This document shows, piece after piece, positions 34,408 through 45,505 of a DNA stretch of 64,000 bases. The notes below the pieces were generated by a model that was not told where the DNA came from, did not search any database, and worked only from the letters and a program-made list of their open reading frames with translations. This DNA comes from Cristatella mucedo. Lineage: Eukaryota > Bryozoa > Phylactolaemata > Cristatellidae. Where the stretch lies: positions 908,001 to 972,000 of the forward strand of contig WPIO01000129.1 of the NCBI GenBank assembly GCA_009760855.2. The letters are read 5' to 3'. The position numbers and the translations under genes were made by a program. The number at the start of each line of letters is the position of its first letter. Position 1 is the stretch's first letter.

Positions 34408-36865
34408 TACCGAAATCCTCCTCAATCCATTCTAGTTCCCGTCATATCCACCACAAATCACCTGTGCACAGCTCCAAAAAGTTTGGAATATCAAACTATG
34501 CTACACGTAAAATGTACCCAGAAAGTTTCTCGCGATTCTGCTCACGAGTTCTCACGAAGTCCACTGAAATAAGATTGCAGTGGTCTTGGCCATTACCTCA
34601 ATCCACTGCATTCCACCACGCAACGATATGATCCTGTTCGAAAAGTTCCTTTTTTGATTGCATATGACAGCACACTCTGCGGCAGTTGCACTAAACAACT
34701 TTCACTTACATTGGCACGGCCGTTCTTGTGCAATGCGTTGCAATCGACTGCAGTAGCCCGGGCCAATATCGCAATCCACTCCAATCTACGTCATCCACCA
34801 CAAAATGATTAGAAATAGATCGTACCGAACTCTAGTTTTAAATGCATATCCACCGAAAATAAATCCACCGAATCCGCTGCATAAAAATCGAAATACTTTG
34901 CTCCAGTTTTTATTGCATATTAAAGTGCACCGTGCTGTGTGCACAACCACGTAAAATAAAAAAAGTGCATCCTTGCACTGTGGCAATGGGCAGCAATCGC
35001 CTGAAATGACCTGGAAAACTACCGCAATCCACTCTATTCTACTGCTGCAAATCATCCTCAAATCACCATCACGAAGCTCTAATTGACATTGCATGTAGGA
35101 CTAGACTCGTTCAAAGTGCACCCACACAATTTCGCTCCATTGTGCACACACATTCTCATGCAATGAATTGCAATCGACTGCAACGGCTCGGTCCCTTACC
35201 GAAATCCACCTCAATCCGACGAAATCCGCTGCAATCCTATAGACAGCGACCATAATGCATTCTCTAAAAGCTCTGATTATGATTGCACACTGCTCTACTC
35301 TTCGGTTATTGTGTACTTGCATAAATTCACTGTAATTGCCTCGGCCATTCTGCAGCAATGCACTGCAACTGCCCGGGCCAGTATGTCAATGTACTGCAAC
35401 CCACCGAAAAACGACCAAAATACGTATACCTTAAGCTCTAATAGTGATTGGACGTTGCTCTAATTTTTGGTTATTGTGTAATCCCACAATTTCACTACAA
35501 TCACCTCGATCATTCGGCAGCAATGCACTGCAATTGACTGCAATGGCCCGGGCCAATACCTTAATTTATTGCAATCTGATGTAAAATGCCCTGAAATTGG
35601 TTTCGCAATGCTTCAATTTTTAATGCATGCTACAAAGCACACTAGTTAAAGTCAACCACATCATTTTAAGCAATTTCGCTCGTACAATCTCGAGCAATGC
35701 ATGGTAATCTACGGCAACGGCTCGAAGCAGCAATCCACTACAATCCGCGACAAGTCGACACTACATTGGCTGCACGAAGTGCCGATTGTCATTGCATATC
35801 ATATTTCTTTGTGCTAAACGTGAAATCGTAGAACTTTCAAGCTATTTTGCACGTTTGCACGGCAATTGACAGCAATGGCAGCGATCAATACCGAAATCCG
35901 TGGCAAATCGACAATCGGCTGCACCAAGCTCCAATTCTCAGTCCACATAACATCTCTAACATCTCACTGCATGCACACATACTTTCAACCCTTTCAACCA
36001 GCTCTGACCGTTCAATCTTGGGCAATGCACGGCAACAGATGGCAATGGCCCGGGGAAATACGGCAATCTATTATGGTCCATCGCAAATCACTAGAAAGTG
36101 ACTGGGCCAAGATAAAGTATATCTTACCTGTCACAGCCCACTGTTTTGAAAGTGCAATCAAATACATTCAACCAATCGCGAACGTACAATCGTGAGCAAT
36201 GAACGGCAATCGACAGTGATGTCCTGGGTCAATACCTCAATTCCCGGCAAATTGAAGAGAAATTGGCAGCGTGGAAGCCTCAATTGTCATTAAATATAAC
36301 ATTCTGCTGCGTCCAAAGTAAAACCGTGGAATTTTCAAGATGCTTTGTTTGTTAACTGTCAGCAATGCAGAGCAATCAACAGGAAGGGTAGGGGCCGATA
36401 GCGAAATCTGTGGAAAATTGACAAGATTGGCTGCAATAAACTGCAACTCTCATTCCACGTAACATGTACATGTGTGCGTGCATAATTTTTACTAATTGTG
36501 CGCGTTCAATCGATGGCAACACACGGCAATGGCCCGTGGAAATACGCCAATCCACAACGGTTAGATACAAATGGACCGACAGTTGCTGAGAGAAGCTCCA
36601 ACCTTTCTTGCGTATTGCACTACACTGCATTAAGAGTGCAGCCACATCCTTTTAATAAACCGACAAAGGCACAATTGAGGGCAATGCACGGCAATGGCCC
36701 GGCCTCTGCAGCAATCTGGTTAAAATTATCTGGAAATTGGCCGTTTGAATTGTTAATTATTTTCCCACATAACTGTGCCCACTGTGCGCACTGTGCACTG
36801 TCCTTCATCGCGTTCAACTCGGCAACGCTTACATGGTCGGCAACACTTCCGTCTGGTAATTGTTA
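34408..36865 (+). repeat. ~170-bp satellite-like array inside the hAT element
   Basis: At least a dozen diverged units. Anchor blocks GCAATGCAC(G/T)GCAAT..GGCCCGGG recur near 34733, 34981, 35159, 35352, 35520, 35694, 35861, 36019, 36197, 36360, 36517 and 36680, mostly 157-193 bp apart. Each is followed by AATCCAC(T/A)..AATC(T/C)(A/G)..GCAAATC, then (A/G)AGCTC(C/T)AATT and a TGCATAT block. The array lies wholly within the transposon. Confidence 0.85.
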
Positions 36866-37109
36866 GCCTAATTTGAGTAGATTTCGGTAATTCGTCGAAC
36901 CCTAATCAGCCCGAAATTCTGTTTGTAGCTTTGGTCTGCTGCTGATTACCGGCCGACCAGCAGTAGCCACTTGTTTCTGGCAGGAGGTTGCTGTATGCCA
37001 ATAGTAATAACTGCTGGTTGTCAGTCATTCCATATATACGCTGGGACAGTATAAAGACCATAATACAAATAGATACATGTTATTACTTTTTACTGAGTTA
37101 TCGCTAATA

Positions 37110-38210
37110 AGAAACCGTCAGGGGCTCAAAACCGTATGAGAAGGACTGAAAGGCCAAAGAGCAAGCAAAAGGAAAGGAACTCTTTCTTAAAATACCCAAG
37201 TAAGCCAAAATTCATCTACTGAACTGCCAAGCAAGTGGCACATGAAAAATCTTGGTGGAAAATGGCTGGATGAGCAAGGTGAAGGGACCACAGCCGTCCA
37301 CTTCCGAGTAAAGACAAAAACCAGACAGAGGTGATAATCAAGACAATACGGTTCCAGTCTTGCAACAAGCTGAGCCGGAGTTGGATTACAGTGACCCTGC
37401 AACATAGCCCTCTGATAAAACTAGAAACATTACTGCACTTCTAGTGCAAAAGAGAACAGCAACAGGTTTACACCAACGACTTTCCAAAAGATTCACACAT
37501 TTGAGATTTTCTCAGCTCCATTACAATAGAAGGCTTGCAAATGGGGAGGAGATGTGCCGCCTGTGGTTTATGTATTCTATATCAAGAGATGTAGTATTCT
37601 GCTAGACGAGACAAATCGACAGACAATTAAGCAATAGGAGGAATATTGGAAACAGGTCTTGGAGCGCTTCATTTCATTAGCAAGGATAATTGGAGATCGA
37701 CGTTTAGCATTCCGTGGATCAAATGAAAAGCTCTTTGCACGTGAGAATGGAAACTTTCCCAAATTCGTCGAGTTTCTGGCCCTCTTTGATCCTCTGATGA
37801 TGGAACACCTTCGGAAGGATTACTGACAAAGAAAATCATGCACATGATCTCGGCAAGACATCACAATGAATTAATACAATTTTAGCTTCTATAATCAAGT
37901 ATCAGATTACGGAAGCAGCCGTCAGCAAATTACTATTTAACTATCTGACTGTACCCGAGTTGTCAGCCACACTGAACAGATTACCATGACTAGCATTTTC
38001 TTGTTACAAGAGATCACAGGTGCATTCATGACTGAAGTTCTATTTGAGCAGGTCAAAAATGTGGGATTGAATTTTGGAAATATGAGAGGACAAGGTTATG
38101 ACAATAGCAGTAACACGAAAGGCAAGGAGAATCCAAGTTTTGAACATCAATTTTCAACATTTTTATGTATTAAGGCATCCACTCACGTTATTTATTTATG
38201 GTTGTGAGTC
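37110..38210 (+). pseudogene. hAT transposase (TTF zinc finger / DUF4371, ZMYM1-like), inactivated
   Basis: Collinear protein similarity runs across at least three frames. The N-terminal segment KPSGAQNRM is at about 37110-37200. The TTF-like segment LHYNRRLANGEEMCRLWFMY is at about 37515-37600. The central segment VLERFISLARIIGDRRLAFR to MEHLRKD is at 37650-37825. The DDE-region segment LQEITGAFMTEVLFEQVKN, then GLNFGNMRGQGYDN, runs at 38005-38130. The piece C-terminal of this, with the dimerisation region, is missing. Stops lie between all segments. Confidence 0.85.
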
Positions 38211-38461
38211 TTTACAATAATAAATTGTTTACACCTTGCAAATTGGGTTTTATTAGATGATAGGGAGAGAGGGCTGAGAGTCGGGCGCCAGATATATCTG
38301 TTCTCGCCTAGGGCACCAAAATGCCTTGCACCGGTCCTGGAATACACATAGTATGTGAGTTCGGATTTGGTCTGAGAGGCGTTCACGTAATAGATCCTTT
38401 GTTCAGCAGGTCTTTCCCCTTAGGCTATGCTGTGCAGTCACTGACCATCAATAGGCTAGAT

Positions 38462-38647
38462 CAACAGTTCTCAACCTGTGGGTCGCGACCCCTTTGGGGG
38501 TCGAACGACCCTTTCACAGGGGAAACTAAGAACATCAGAAAACATGCATTTCCACATTTCGCATGCAATAACTTTATGGTTGGGGGTCGCCACAACATGA
38601 GGAGCTGTATTAAAGGGTCGCAGCATTAGGAAGTTTGAGAACCACGG
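38462..38647 (+). mobile_element. SPIN-like (URR1-like) hAT MITE with 8-bp target duplication
   Basis: It starts CAACAGTTCTCAACCTGTGG and ends GTTTGAGAACCACGG, inverted termini of the CAGNGGTTCTCAACC type. The body holds GGGTCGCGACCCCTTTGG, GGTCGAACGACCCTTTCACA, ATGGTTGGGGGTCGCCACAA and GTATTAAAGGGTCGCAGCAT. These are, from memory, the consensus ends of the SPIN ('Space Invaders')/URR1 hAT family. The flanking 8-mers are GGCTAGAT and GGCTAGAG (7 of 8). It is 186 bp, too short to code, so a non-autonomous copy. Confidence 0.8.
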
Positions 38648-38971
38648 GGCTAGAGCATCACGGTTTTTCCCCAGAAAAGACAACACGAGAGCATTGGAGC
38701 AGCCACGAGACTCAGTACAATTCGAGATGCCTTTCTTGCTTAGAGGCATACCTAACATACCTTACATACCAAAGGTTGGGCTGACCTTGCGTGCTCAACA
38801 TTAGCTTGTTTCTTATTGAGGCCGGTGTTGCAAACTGGCCAGCTCGCTGCACAACGCATTCGCCCACACAGTGACTGGGGACGACTTTGCTGCGATTCAG
38901 TTGCAGCGTGCATCTAGCATAGGCCGGTGACACACGGGCTTGCTATTCTAGCCACAATGTCTTGCTTTCAG

Positions 38972-39040
38972 CTTTTGTCACTCGATGCCAGAAAAAACTG
39001 CCTCGCCACACTGCCTAGGATGATCCACCTTCTTCAGTCG
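38972..39040 (+). CDS. LRR exon, single 23-residue repeat (too short for ORF calls)
   Basis: CTTGCTTTCAG|..|GTGCGT bounds 69 bp, phase 0. It encodes LLSLDARKNCLATLPRMIHL then LQS. It has the same length and phase as the other single-repeat exons. It lies 325 bp after the SPIN-like MITE and 633 bp after the hAT element, so the 10.5-kb intron before it owes most of its length to transposons. Confidence 0.85.
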
Positions 39041-39224
39041 GTGCGTATATAGTATCCGACGTTGTGCTATTCTGATTTAATTAGTCATCTGTAGCTGAGG
39101 TGTTGTGGCTGACATCTGTGTGGCTGCTTTTTTGGAGGAACTGATCGTTTTTCATTTTGGCTCCATTTCTTTTGCTGCATGTTAAGAGTACTGTAAATTA
39201 GTTAGCTAAAGTTTGACCAGTTTG

Positions 39225-39579
39225 CCAATTGACTCTCGGGACGTTTTAGGGCAGGACCAGTATGCCTTCTTAGCTACATCTCGCACGTACTTCAAAATCT
39301 TTGGAGACCTTGTCAAAAATTTGTTTGCTCCCAAAGCCTGGAACTCACACCCGATGCACGTTACAACGTCCCCTGACATGACGACATTTAAAAAGAAGCT
39401 TAAACACCCCTGATTACTACAGCATTTAGTGTGTCTTTGTGATTCTGTCTTCGTGTGCATGCACCTGCTTACACTGTGCCTGCTGCTTGCGCATGTTATC
39501 ACCAATCGTTTGGTAAAGCTTTCTATGCAGCATTTGTAAAGTGCGTGGAAAGAGATTCAGTTTTATTATTGTTACTCAG
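39225..39579 (+). mobile_element. LINE 3' end abutting an LRR exon
   Basis: The last RT residues (GCTCCCAAAGCCTGGAACTC, GACGACATTTAAAAAGAAGC) and 3'UTR run to TGTAAAGTGCGTGGAAAGAG then ATTCAG. About 25 bases of the usual tail are missing, and TTTTATTATTGTTACTCAG leads straight into the exon at 39580. Confidence 0.8.
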
Positions 39580-39822
39580 CCTCACCTTACCGAACTAGCC
39601 TATAACAGCCTGCTGTTCAATCATTTGGCCGGTCTCAAGGAGTCAATTTCACAAGTTCCTCCTTGCCATTCTATCAAGGATGCTCTTAGCGAAGTGGCGG
39701 TGCAGTTGTCTAAATTGGAGCAGTGTTATGATTGCACAACCTGCAGCACAATGTGCAAAGACCCGAAGCAGTCGACGATACGCCGACTAAGAAAATGCAG
39801 CACTCGATATTCTGCTCGCTGA
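39580..39822 (+). CDS. LRR locus terminal exon with Cys-rich C-terminal tail
   Basis: The acceptor is GTTACTCAG, phase 0, with the stop TGA at 39820-39822 (80 residues). It begins PHLTELAYNSLLFNHLAG. A stretch ending LSKLEQCYDCTTCSTMC and a basic tail follow. Many small animal LRR proteins (LRRC28/LRRC58 type) end in P.L.EL..R..L.....(L/I)P..L...L....C..C, and this exon fits that layout. Joined to the exons at 25003, 25525, 28414 and 38972 it gives a 229-residue protein with about six LRRs. It could instead be an alternative early terminal exon, since skipping it joins 39040 to 45895 in frame. The acceptor region abuts, and may derive from, a LINE tail. Confidence 0.65.
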   Translation, partial: PHLTELAYNSLLFNHLAGLKESISQVPPCHSIKDALSEVAVQLSKLEQCYDCTTCSTMCKDPKQSTIRRLRKCSTRYSAR

Positions 39823-40309
39823 ATAACTAACTGCAACACCATGTTAGAGAAAAAGCACCACAATAGCATGTATATTACAGCTGATTCTATGCGTGACTTC
39901 CATCCGACTCGCTAACAGGCTCACAGCAGCTCACGCTCAGCGCTAGGACTTGCCGACTGGCAGACAGTTGCTCCAAGAGAGCGACTGTGCGTCAGGCCCA
40001 TGCCTTATATAATGGCCATGCCATAAGTCATGCAAAGATCTCGTTAGTACATAATCATACATTGCGCTGCTAATAAGCCTTATAAGGCTTATTGTGGCTC
40101 TTTCGTAAGTGGCTCAGATCTAATTCAAAGTGGCAAAGCTCGTTGTTTGCAATCAGCTGGTTCAAGCTCATCGTCCGTAATCGTGGGCATTAAAGCAGTC
40201 GTAAGTACATTAATTACCTATATCCCTGGGTAGCGTACATTTTAAAGGCTCTGCCGGTGACTGTTGCCCGATGGCATCTACTCTCGTAAACCTACTGAAA
40301 TGTGACTTT

Positions 40310-40515
40310 AAACTATGGCAGTGCAGTTCTAGTGAAGCCCAGGTGAGATGATAGCTGCTCACAAGGACCAGATGAAAAACCTATCAAACGTGGCTGAGAA
40401 ATCCAGCAGAACTATCAACCAGAGACTCTACCACAGTCAGCATTCCTCTGAGAAGGTCGCTATACACTCGAAACAGTGCCGACTATGTAGCATGATTAGC
40501 TCTCAAGCCTGAAAT
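40310..40515 (-). mobile_element. LINE RT fragment
   Basis: Reversed RT segment matching 30480-30690: CAGTGCAGTTCTAGTGAAGC, AAATCCAGCAGAACTATCAA, GTCAGCATTCC, AAGGTCGCTATACACTC and ATGATTAGCTCT occur in the same order. Confidence 0.75.
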
Positions 40516-40794
40516 AGAGCATCCTTGATCGGCTTTCTTCCACTAAACGCCAGCACTTGTATAGCAAGCAGTACGTTGGCTTTTGCTGCTCTTCGGGTGA
40601 GCGCGCACGTGCGCGTGCACACGCATGCACTTTTGCCAGCATAGGCTTGTGACAGCACTTTAGCGCCACGGTTGATGGTGTTTGTGTGTTTTGTTGGTGT
40701 TGTTTGTTCGCTGCCACGGCTGTGAACTGGCAGCCCAGCTGCACGACGACTTTGACTTGATACTGCAGTGACTGCAGTGACGACTTGAGTAATG

Positions 40795-40885
40795 TGGGCA
40801 ATAATAGTAATAATAAGATATTTGCATATATATACTCTAGGAGAACTAAATCTCTTTGTAGGCAATTTACCTATGCAGGAAGAAA
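40795..40885 (-). mobile_element. LINE/SINE tail fragment
   Basis: Reversed tail: AATAATAGTAATAATAAG.. then AGGAGAACTAAATCTCTTTG and TAGGCAATTTACC. Confidence 0.6.
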
Positions 40886-40964
40886 GTCGCTAAGGTGCTT
40901 CTGCTGCCTTCAATTAGGCTATATAATTAGCTGACCTGTACTCGTACTCATTAAGTTGCCGATT

Positions 40965-41690
40965 TTAGGTTGTAATTGATCGTCTAAGAGGTCTCAATCC
41001 TATCAGCTTCATCTCTCATGCTTCTTATATTCTCACTTATTTGCACTAGGGATTGCCCTCCTCTCATTCTGGATGATTTCCATATCCATTTTGGTAGCCC
41101 AAAAGATTCGATCAAATTCCAAAATGCTTGCACTTTTTGCTTCCTTGCTGCTCATGTTTATGCCACTAGATGCAGTACACAAAATGCTAGCTGATTTAAC
41201 AGCCTCTTTTTGTCTAGCAGCAGAAGAGCGTTAAAGGCTAGCACTTTGCACCGCTGGATTCGAACCAACGACCTCATACCGAGGTCGTTAAAAGCAACCG
41301 CCTTACCTAATTGTCTTTAGCGACTGTACCCTATTGAACCCGATTGTCATATTTCTGATCGGGTTTCGGTCTCCCTGGAACGTGTTTCTGTTTCAGCATC
41401 TGAAATAACATGCGAGTCAAGAGACGTTAAGTCTCTACACATATTTGCTGTCCATAGCACCATTGGGTGCTCTGCACTCTGCACTTGACTCTCCTACCGA
41501 CCTTGATCCCTCCTCGATGCAGTCTGCGATAACATGGCCTAGCCAACGTCCTAGACGAGTTTGTCCGTCTTATTAAACGACAACTCCATCACCATCCGGC
41601 CCCCTGGTTAATGGCTGACATAAAAAGGGTAGGGAATAGTAAACTTAGGCTTGAAATGGCTGCCACAACGACAGTATTATCCATCCTCTG
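40965..41690 (+). mobile_element. LINE endonuclease fragment split by a SINE
   Basis: The first part, 41040-41195, encodes DDFHIHFGSPKDSIKFQN and FLAAHVYAT, matching ADFNVHFDNLSDAF..SLVAHVHGP at 19690-19500. After a reversed SINE it resumes at 41326 with CHISDRVSVSLERVSVSASE, ITCESRDVKSL and a linker LDEFVRLIKRQLHHHPAPWL. Stops are present. Confidence 0.75.
41195..41325 (-). mobile_element. SINE (family i) inserted in the LINE endonuclease fragment
   Basis: Reversed copy: TTTAACAGCCTC, GTCTAGCAGCAGAAGAG, B box complement GGATTCGAACCAACGA, A-box side AACCGCCTTACCTA. It interrupts the LINE frame cleanly. Confidence 0.75.
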
Positions 41691-41699
41691 CATGGTATT

Positions 41700-42490
41700 T
41701 GAGTATTTTTGTGGACAACATTAATGTCAAGTGTCTTAAAGTTTTGCGATTCAAAAATGATATTTGATACCGCAATGAGCACATAATTAAAACTGTGAAA
41801 CATTAAGCAGTGAGCGGGAAAGTCAGCGCTATGAGCAAATGCAGTAAAGACAATATTTTGGTGAAACCGAAGCTAATATAACCTCGTTCCTTCAACTTGG
41901 TGGCAAATTATTTGTTATAGACGCCCTACAAAATAAAGTAAGCTACAATGATTTGGAAGTGAACATTCACATGTCTTTCAACAATCCCCCAATGCGATAG
42001 AAAATACTGTGCAAGCAAATGAAGGCCTAAAAAATAATATTTTGAGAACTTGGAATGCTGCTGATTCATCTATATTTAAATTCAGTCTCTTGAACTGCTC
42101 TGCTCTATGACTTTGCTGCTTCTGCTTTTATAAACCAAACGGCTAGTGTCGGCACTTTTTTCAGAGTGTTCTGAATCCATGCTAAGGAACTAGCAGTGGT
42201 TGGAAGTATACGTAGTATTAGGAAACCTGTGGCCCTGAGTATCCCGGCACCCAAAGAATCAGTATTTGACCTATGATGACGACGAAAGAAATAGAAAATG
42301 GCAACTGATATTGAACAGTGAGAAAATGTTCCATATCTAAAGGTCAATAGGGTAAATTCTTCTGCAGTGAGAGCAGTACTTGTAAATTGAGTTTGTGAGA
42401 CATGAAGCTGGGTGAAAACCCCAAGTTAAAGACATTTTTACTGTAATGTTCAAGTGGGCTCAATAACAGTGGGGCATATTTCTTTAAGGG
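41700..42490 (-). mobile_element. LINE endonuclease fragment, reversed
   Basis: ATTAATGTCAAGTGTCTTAA, GTTTTGCGATTCAAAAATGA matches the reversed endonuclease end at 19290-19340. 42105-42347 is the open minus frame. It is strongly diverged and sits tail to tail with the preceding plus-strand fragment. Confidence 0.55.
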
Positions 42491-42499
42491 ACGACGATA

Positions 42500-43190
42500 C
42501 AGTTGCTCGATTCAAACCGTGTAGGAAAAACAGTGTCACAAGGAGATGAGAAGAAATATGCCTTCCTCCGTGCACCTGACCCGTGACAGGCATGCTGACG
42601 TGGCTTCTTGTCACGGGCTGAAATTAGGTGCCCTTTTTTTAACTTGGAATTTGTATTCGTGTGCTGAAGGCAAACCGCATTTCCAAGTGCAAAGAATATG
42701 TTTCTAGGTGGCGATTTTCGGTGCCAGGACTAGCATATTCTTTTCCAACGGGTCAAGCTGATCACTGCATGAACGATTCGAGGCGACGGAGGGATGCCAC
42801 ATAGGACGTAGTGGTCCCCCAGGCCTTCATGTTCAAACCCTCGAGTCGATCTGTGGCGTGCGGTTGCGTATGTGCCATGACTACGCGAGATTCAATACTA
42901 ATTTGGCAACGTGTGAGCCTCATAAGTTCGAGCATCAGTGAATAGATAAATTATACACGTATTCCAACAGTATAGGCATGGGCACATGATTTATCTAGGA
43001 GCTTTTACCTTTTGTGCACTAAATGTGTATTTTGTATTGCCTAGGTAATGCAAGTTATGTATTGCATGCAGAAACTACTATGAGTATATTTATGTCCGAA
43101 CCACTTGTAGTCACAGTCTTCAGCTAATAACCGGACAACCACCCTTTTCACTTTTTGTTCTTCTTTGGCAGGAAATTAAATTAAAGGCAG
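42500..43190. other. Unassigned intron sequence
   Basis: It includes an inverted pair CCCGTGACAGGCATGC / TTGTCACGGGC near 42588-42623 and otherwise ordinary AT-rich DNA. No exon or known repeat was recognised. Confidence 0.45.
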
Positions 43191-45505
43191 CTCGATCGCT
43201 TTTCATGCTGTGCTATCATAACACGACACTAGCTGACACGCTCGACGAGTTTGCACCTCTGACAAAGCGCACTTTGCACCCCTGCCCAGACGGCTTATGG
43301 TTTACCACAGACATCCAACTAGCCAGGTCTACTAAACGAAAGCTTGAAAAAGCATACAAAAGATCCGGACTAACTGTCCATCGACAGGCACATGAAGATT
43401 GCTGTAAGTCGTACCAATCGATCCTAGCAAAGGCCAAGTCTAGCTTCTATAGAAGCATTGTTGAATCACAGATGCACAATCCAAAAATGCTGATGTTGAC
43501 AATAAACCATCTCCTCAACCGTTGCCAGATTAGCTCCTTACCTGATGATCCTTGTGATGATCTAGCCGATTGCTTCTCTCGATTTTTTGTGCAGAAGATA
43601 GACAAGATCAGGGAATCCATCCCTGCGATGGCAACCTCCCCACTAGAATGCTGTTCCTCGGTTCCTGGCTGCACCTCAATGTCTGCATTTAAGCAGGTCA
43701 CTAGTGATCTAGTCCTAAAGTTCGTATCGCAATCAAAGAAGACAACAAGTCCTCTGGACCCTATTCCCACTGTCCTTCTCCTACGTTGCATTGATCTGCT
43801 GCTGCCATGCATAACTAACATAATTAATATGTCATTAGCCTCAGGTCATGTCCCAGCACCTTTCAAAAAAGCTTTAGTCAAGAAAGCAACACTAGACCAA
43901 GAGAACTTGAGCAACTACCGCCCAGTCTCCCTTCTACCATTCCTATCAAAGACACTGGAACGGGTCGTGGCAGACCAGCTGAACTCGTATATCGAAACCT
44001 CCCACCTTGCTAGTAAGTTTCAGTCTGACTTTAGAGCTAATCACTCCTCAGAGTCAGCATTGCTTAGGGTATACAACGACCTACTTAGGAATGCAGACAT
44101 GGGTAGAGTGTCTCTGCTTGTTTTGCTCGATCTTTCGGCAGCTGTTGACACCATCGATCACAAAGTTCTTCTAGAGCGCCTCTCATCTCGCCTGGGCATC
44201 ACAGGCACTGCACTGCAATGGTTCAGGTCCTATCTCAGTGGGAGAGTCCAGAGTATTGACGTGAATGGACAAAGATACAAAGATCATCTGAAGTACCTCT
44301 GAAATATGGAGTACCTCAGGGCTCCGTGCTAGGTCCGGTTCTTTTCACGGTTTATACTCTGCCTCTTGCTGATGTGATTGCCAAGCACAATCTAGGCTTT
44401 CACTTCTATGCGGATGACACTCAGTTGTACCTTTGCTTTGATCCATCCCAGCCTTCGAGCACCTCAAATTCTCTAAACTCACTAGCTGCATGCATTGATG
44501 ACATCCGCACATGGATGGCAGCAAATTTTCTAAAACTAAACGATGACAAAACTAACTTACTAGTTATGGGCAAACCGAGTGTGATTCAGAGATTGGAAAG
44601 GCTGACGCTCAAAATTGGCTCTGCCAGCATATCACCTGCTGAATCAGCTCGAAATCTAGGTTTCATGTTCCAAAGCGACCTCTCGTTAGACGACCATATC
44701 AGCTCCACAGTCAATCTGCCTATTTTCAGCTTCCTAACATTGCTAAAATTTGGGCTTGTTTAGATAAGGATACCACGTCTAAGTTGGTCCATGCATTCGT
44801 GACATCTCGTCTCGACTTCTGCAACTCACTGCTTACTGGCCTACCAGCATGTGCGATCAGGCGATTGCAGCTGGTGCAAAACTCCGCAGCTAGGCTTGTC
44901 TGTCGTGAGCACCGCAGTTGCCACATTACTCCACTTCTCGCCGACCTGCGCTGGCTACCAGTCAAGCAGCGGATCGACTTCAAGGTTTTGTCGCTCACTT
45001 TTAGGTCCCTTCATTCTTTGGCTCCAGCCTATCTCTCAGATCTACTCCCCGTCAGGCCAAGCATCGTACCACCCGCTTTTCGGAATCCAACAGTCTACCA
45101 ATTCCTCATACAAACCTCAAATCCTTTGGAGACCGTGCATTTAGCTTGTATGCTCCCAAAGCCTGGAACTCACTCCCGACTTGTGTCAGAAGGTCCCCTG
45201 ACTTGGCCCCATTTAAAAGAACTTAAAAACACACCTATTTAGGACAGCATTTAGTGGGTCCCTGTGATTACTCCTTCATGTGCTTATGTGTGCTGACACT
45301 GTGCATGCTGGCACTAACCACATTTGCATGCCGACCCTGTGCATGTCACCCCTAACCATGTTATCCATCTTATTTGTTTTTCAAGCATGATTTTACTTAC
45401 CATTCAATTGCATTTCCCTTTGCAGCAAATGTAAAGCGCCTAGAAAGAGAGTAAGTTCTCTGAGGGCGCTTTATCCTGTACATTATTATTATTATTATTA
45501 TTATA
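43190..45505 (+). mobile_element. L2-like LINE, longest copy (linker to 3' end)
   Basis: A 365-codon frame (43205-44302) encodes the linker DTLDEFAPLTKRTLHPCPDG, ..MLMLTINHLLNRCQ, PFKKALVKKATLDQENLSNY, SKFQSDFRANHSSESALLRV and motif A LLDLSAAVDTIDHKVLLERL. The second frame (44326-44763) has [20 protein letters not shown] and YADDTQLYL. The third (44784-45242) has VTSRLDFCNSLL and CHITPLLADLRWLPVKQRID. Motif A carries V for F (AAVDTID). The tail is AAAGCGCCTAGAAAGAG with (ATT)n. Three frameshifts make it inactive. Confidence 0.93.

Larger units (their letters stand above)
33281..38339 (+). mobile_element. hAT-superfamily DNA transposon with decayed ZMYM1-like transposase
   Basis: It starts CAGGGCCAGCGC and ends GCACCGGTCCTG. 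The ends are imperfect terminal inverted repeats (9 of 12), and both carry a CGCCTAGGGCAC block in opposite orientation nearby. The flanking 8 bases are GCATACAC and GAATACAC, 7 of 8 identical, the hAT target-duplication length. Inside, 37110-38210 encodes a transposase fossil: KKPSGAQNRMRRTERPK, then HYNRRLANGEEMCRLWF (TTF-type zinc-finger region), then YWKQVLERFISLARIIGDRR, FVEFLALFDPLMMEHLRKD and NMRGQGYDNSSNTKGK. That order is the ZMYM1/DUF4371 hAT family. Several stops and frameshifts make it inactive. Confidence 0.88.
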
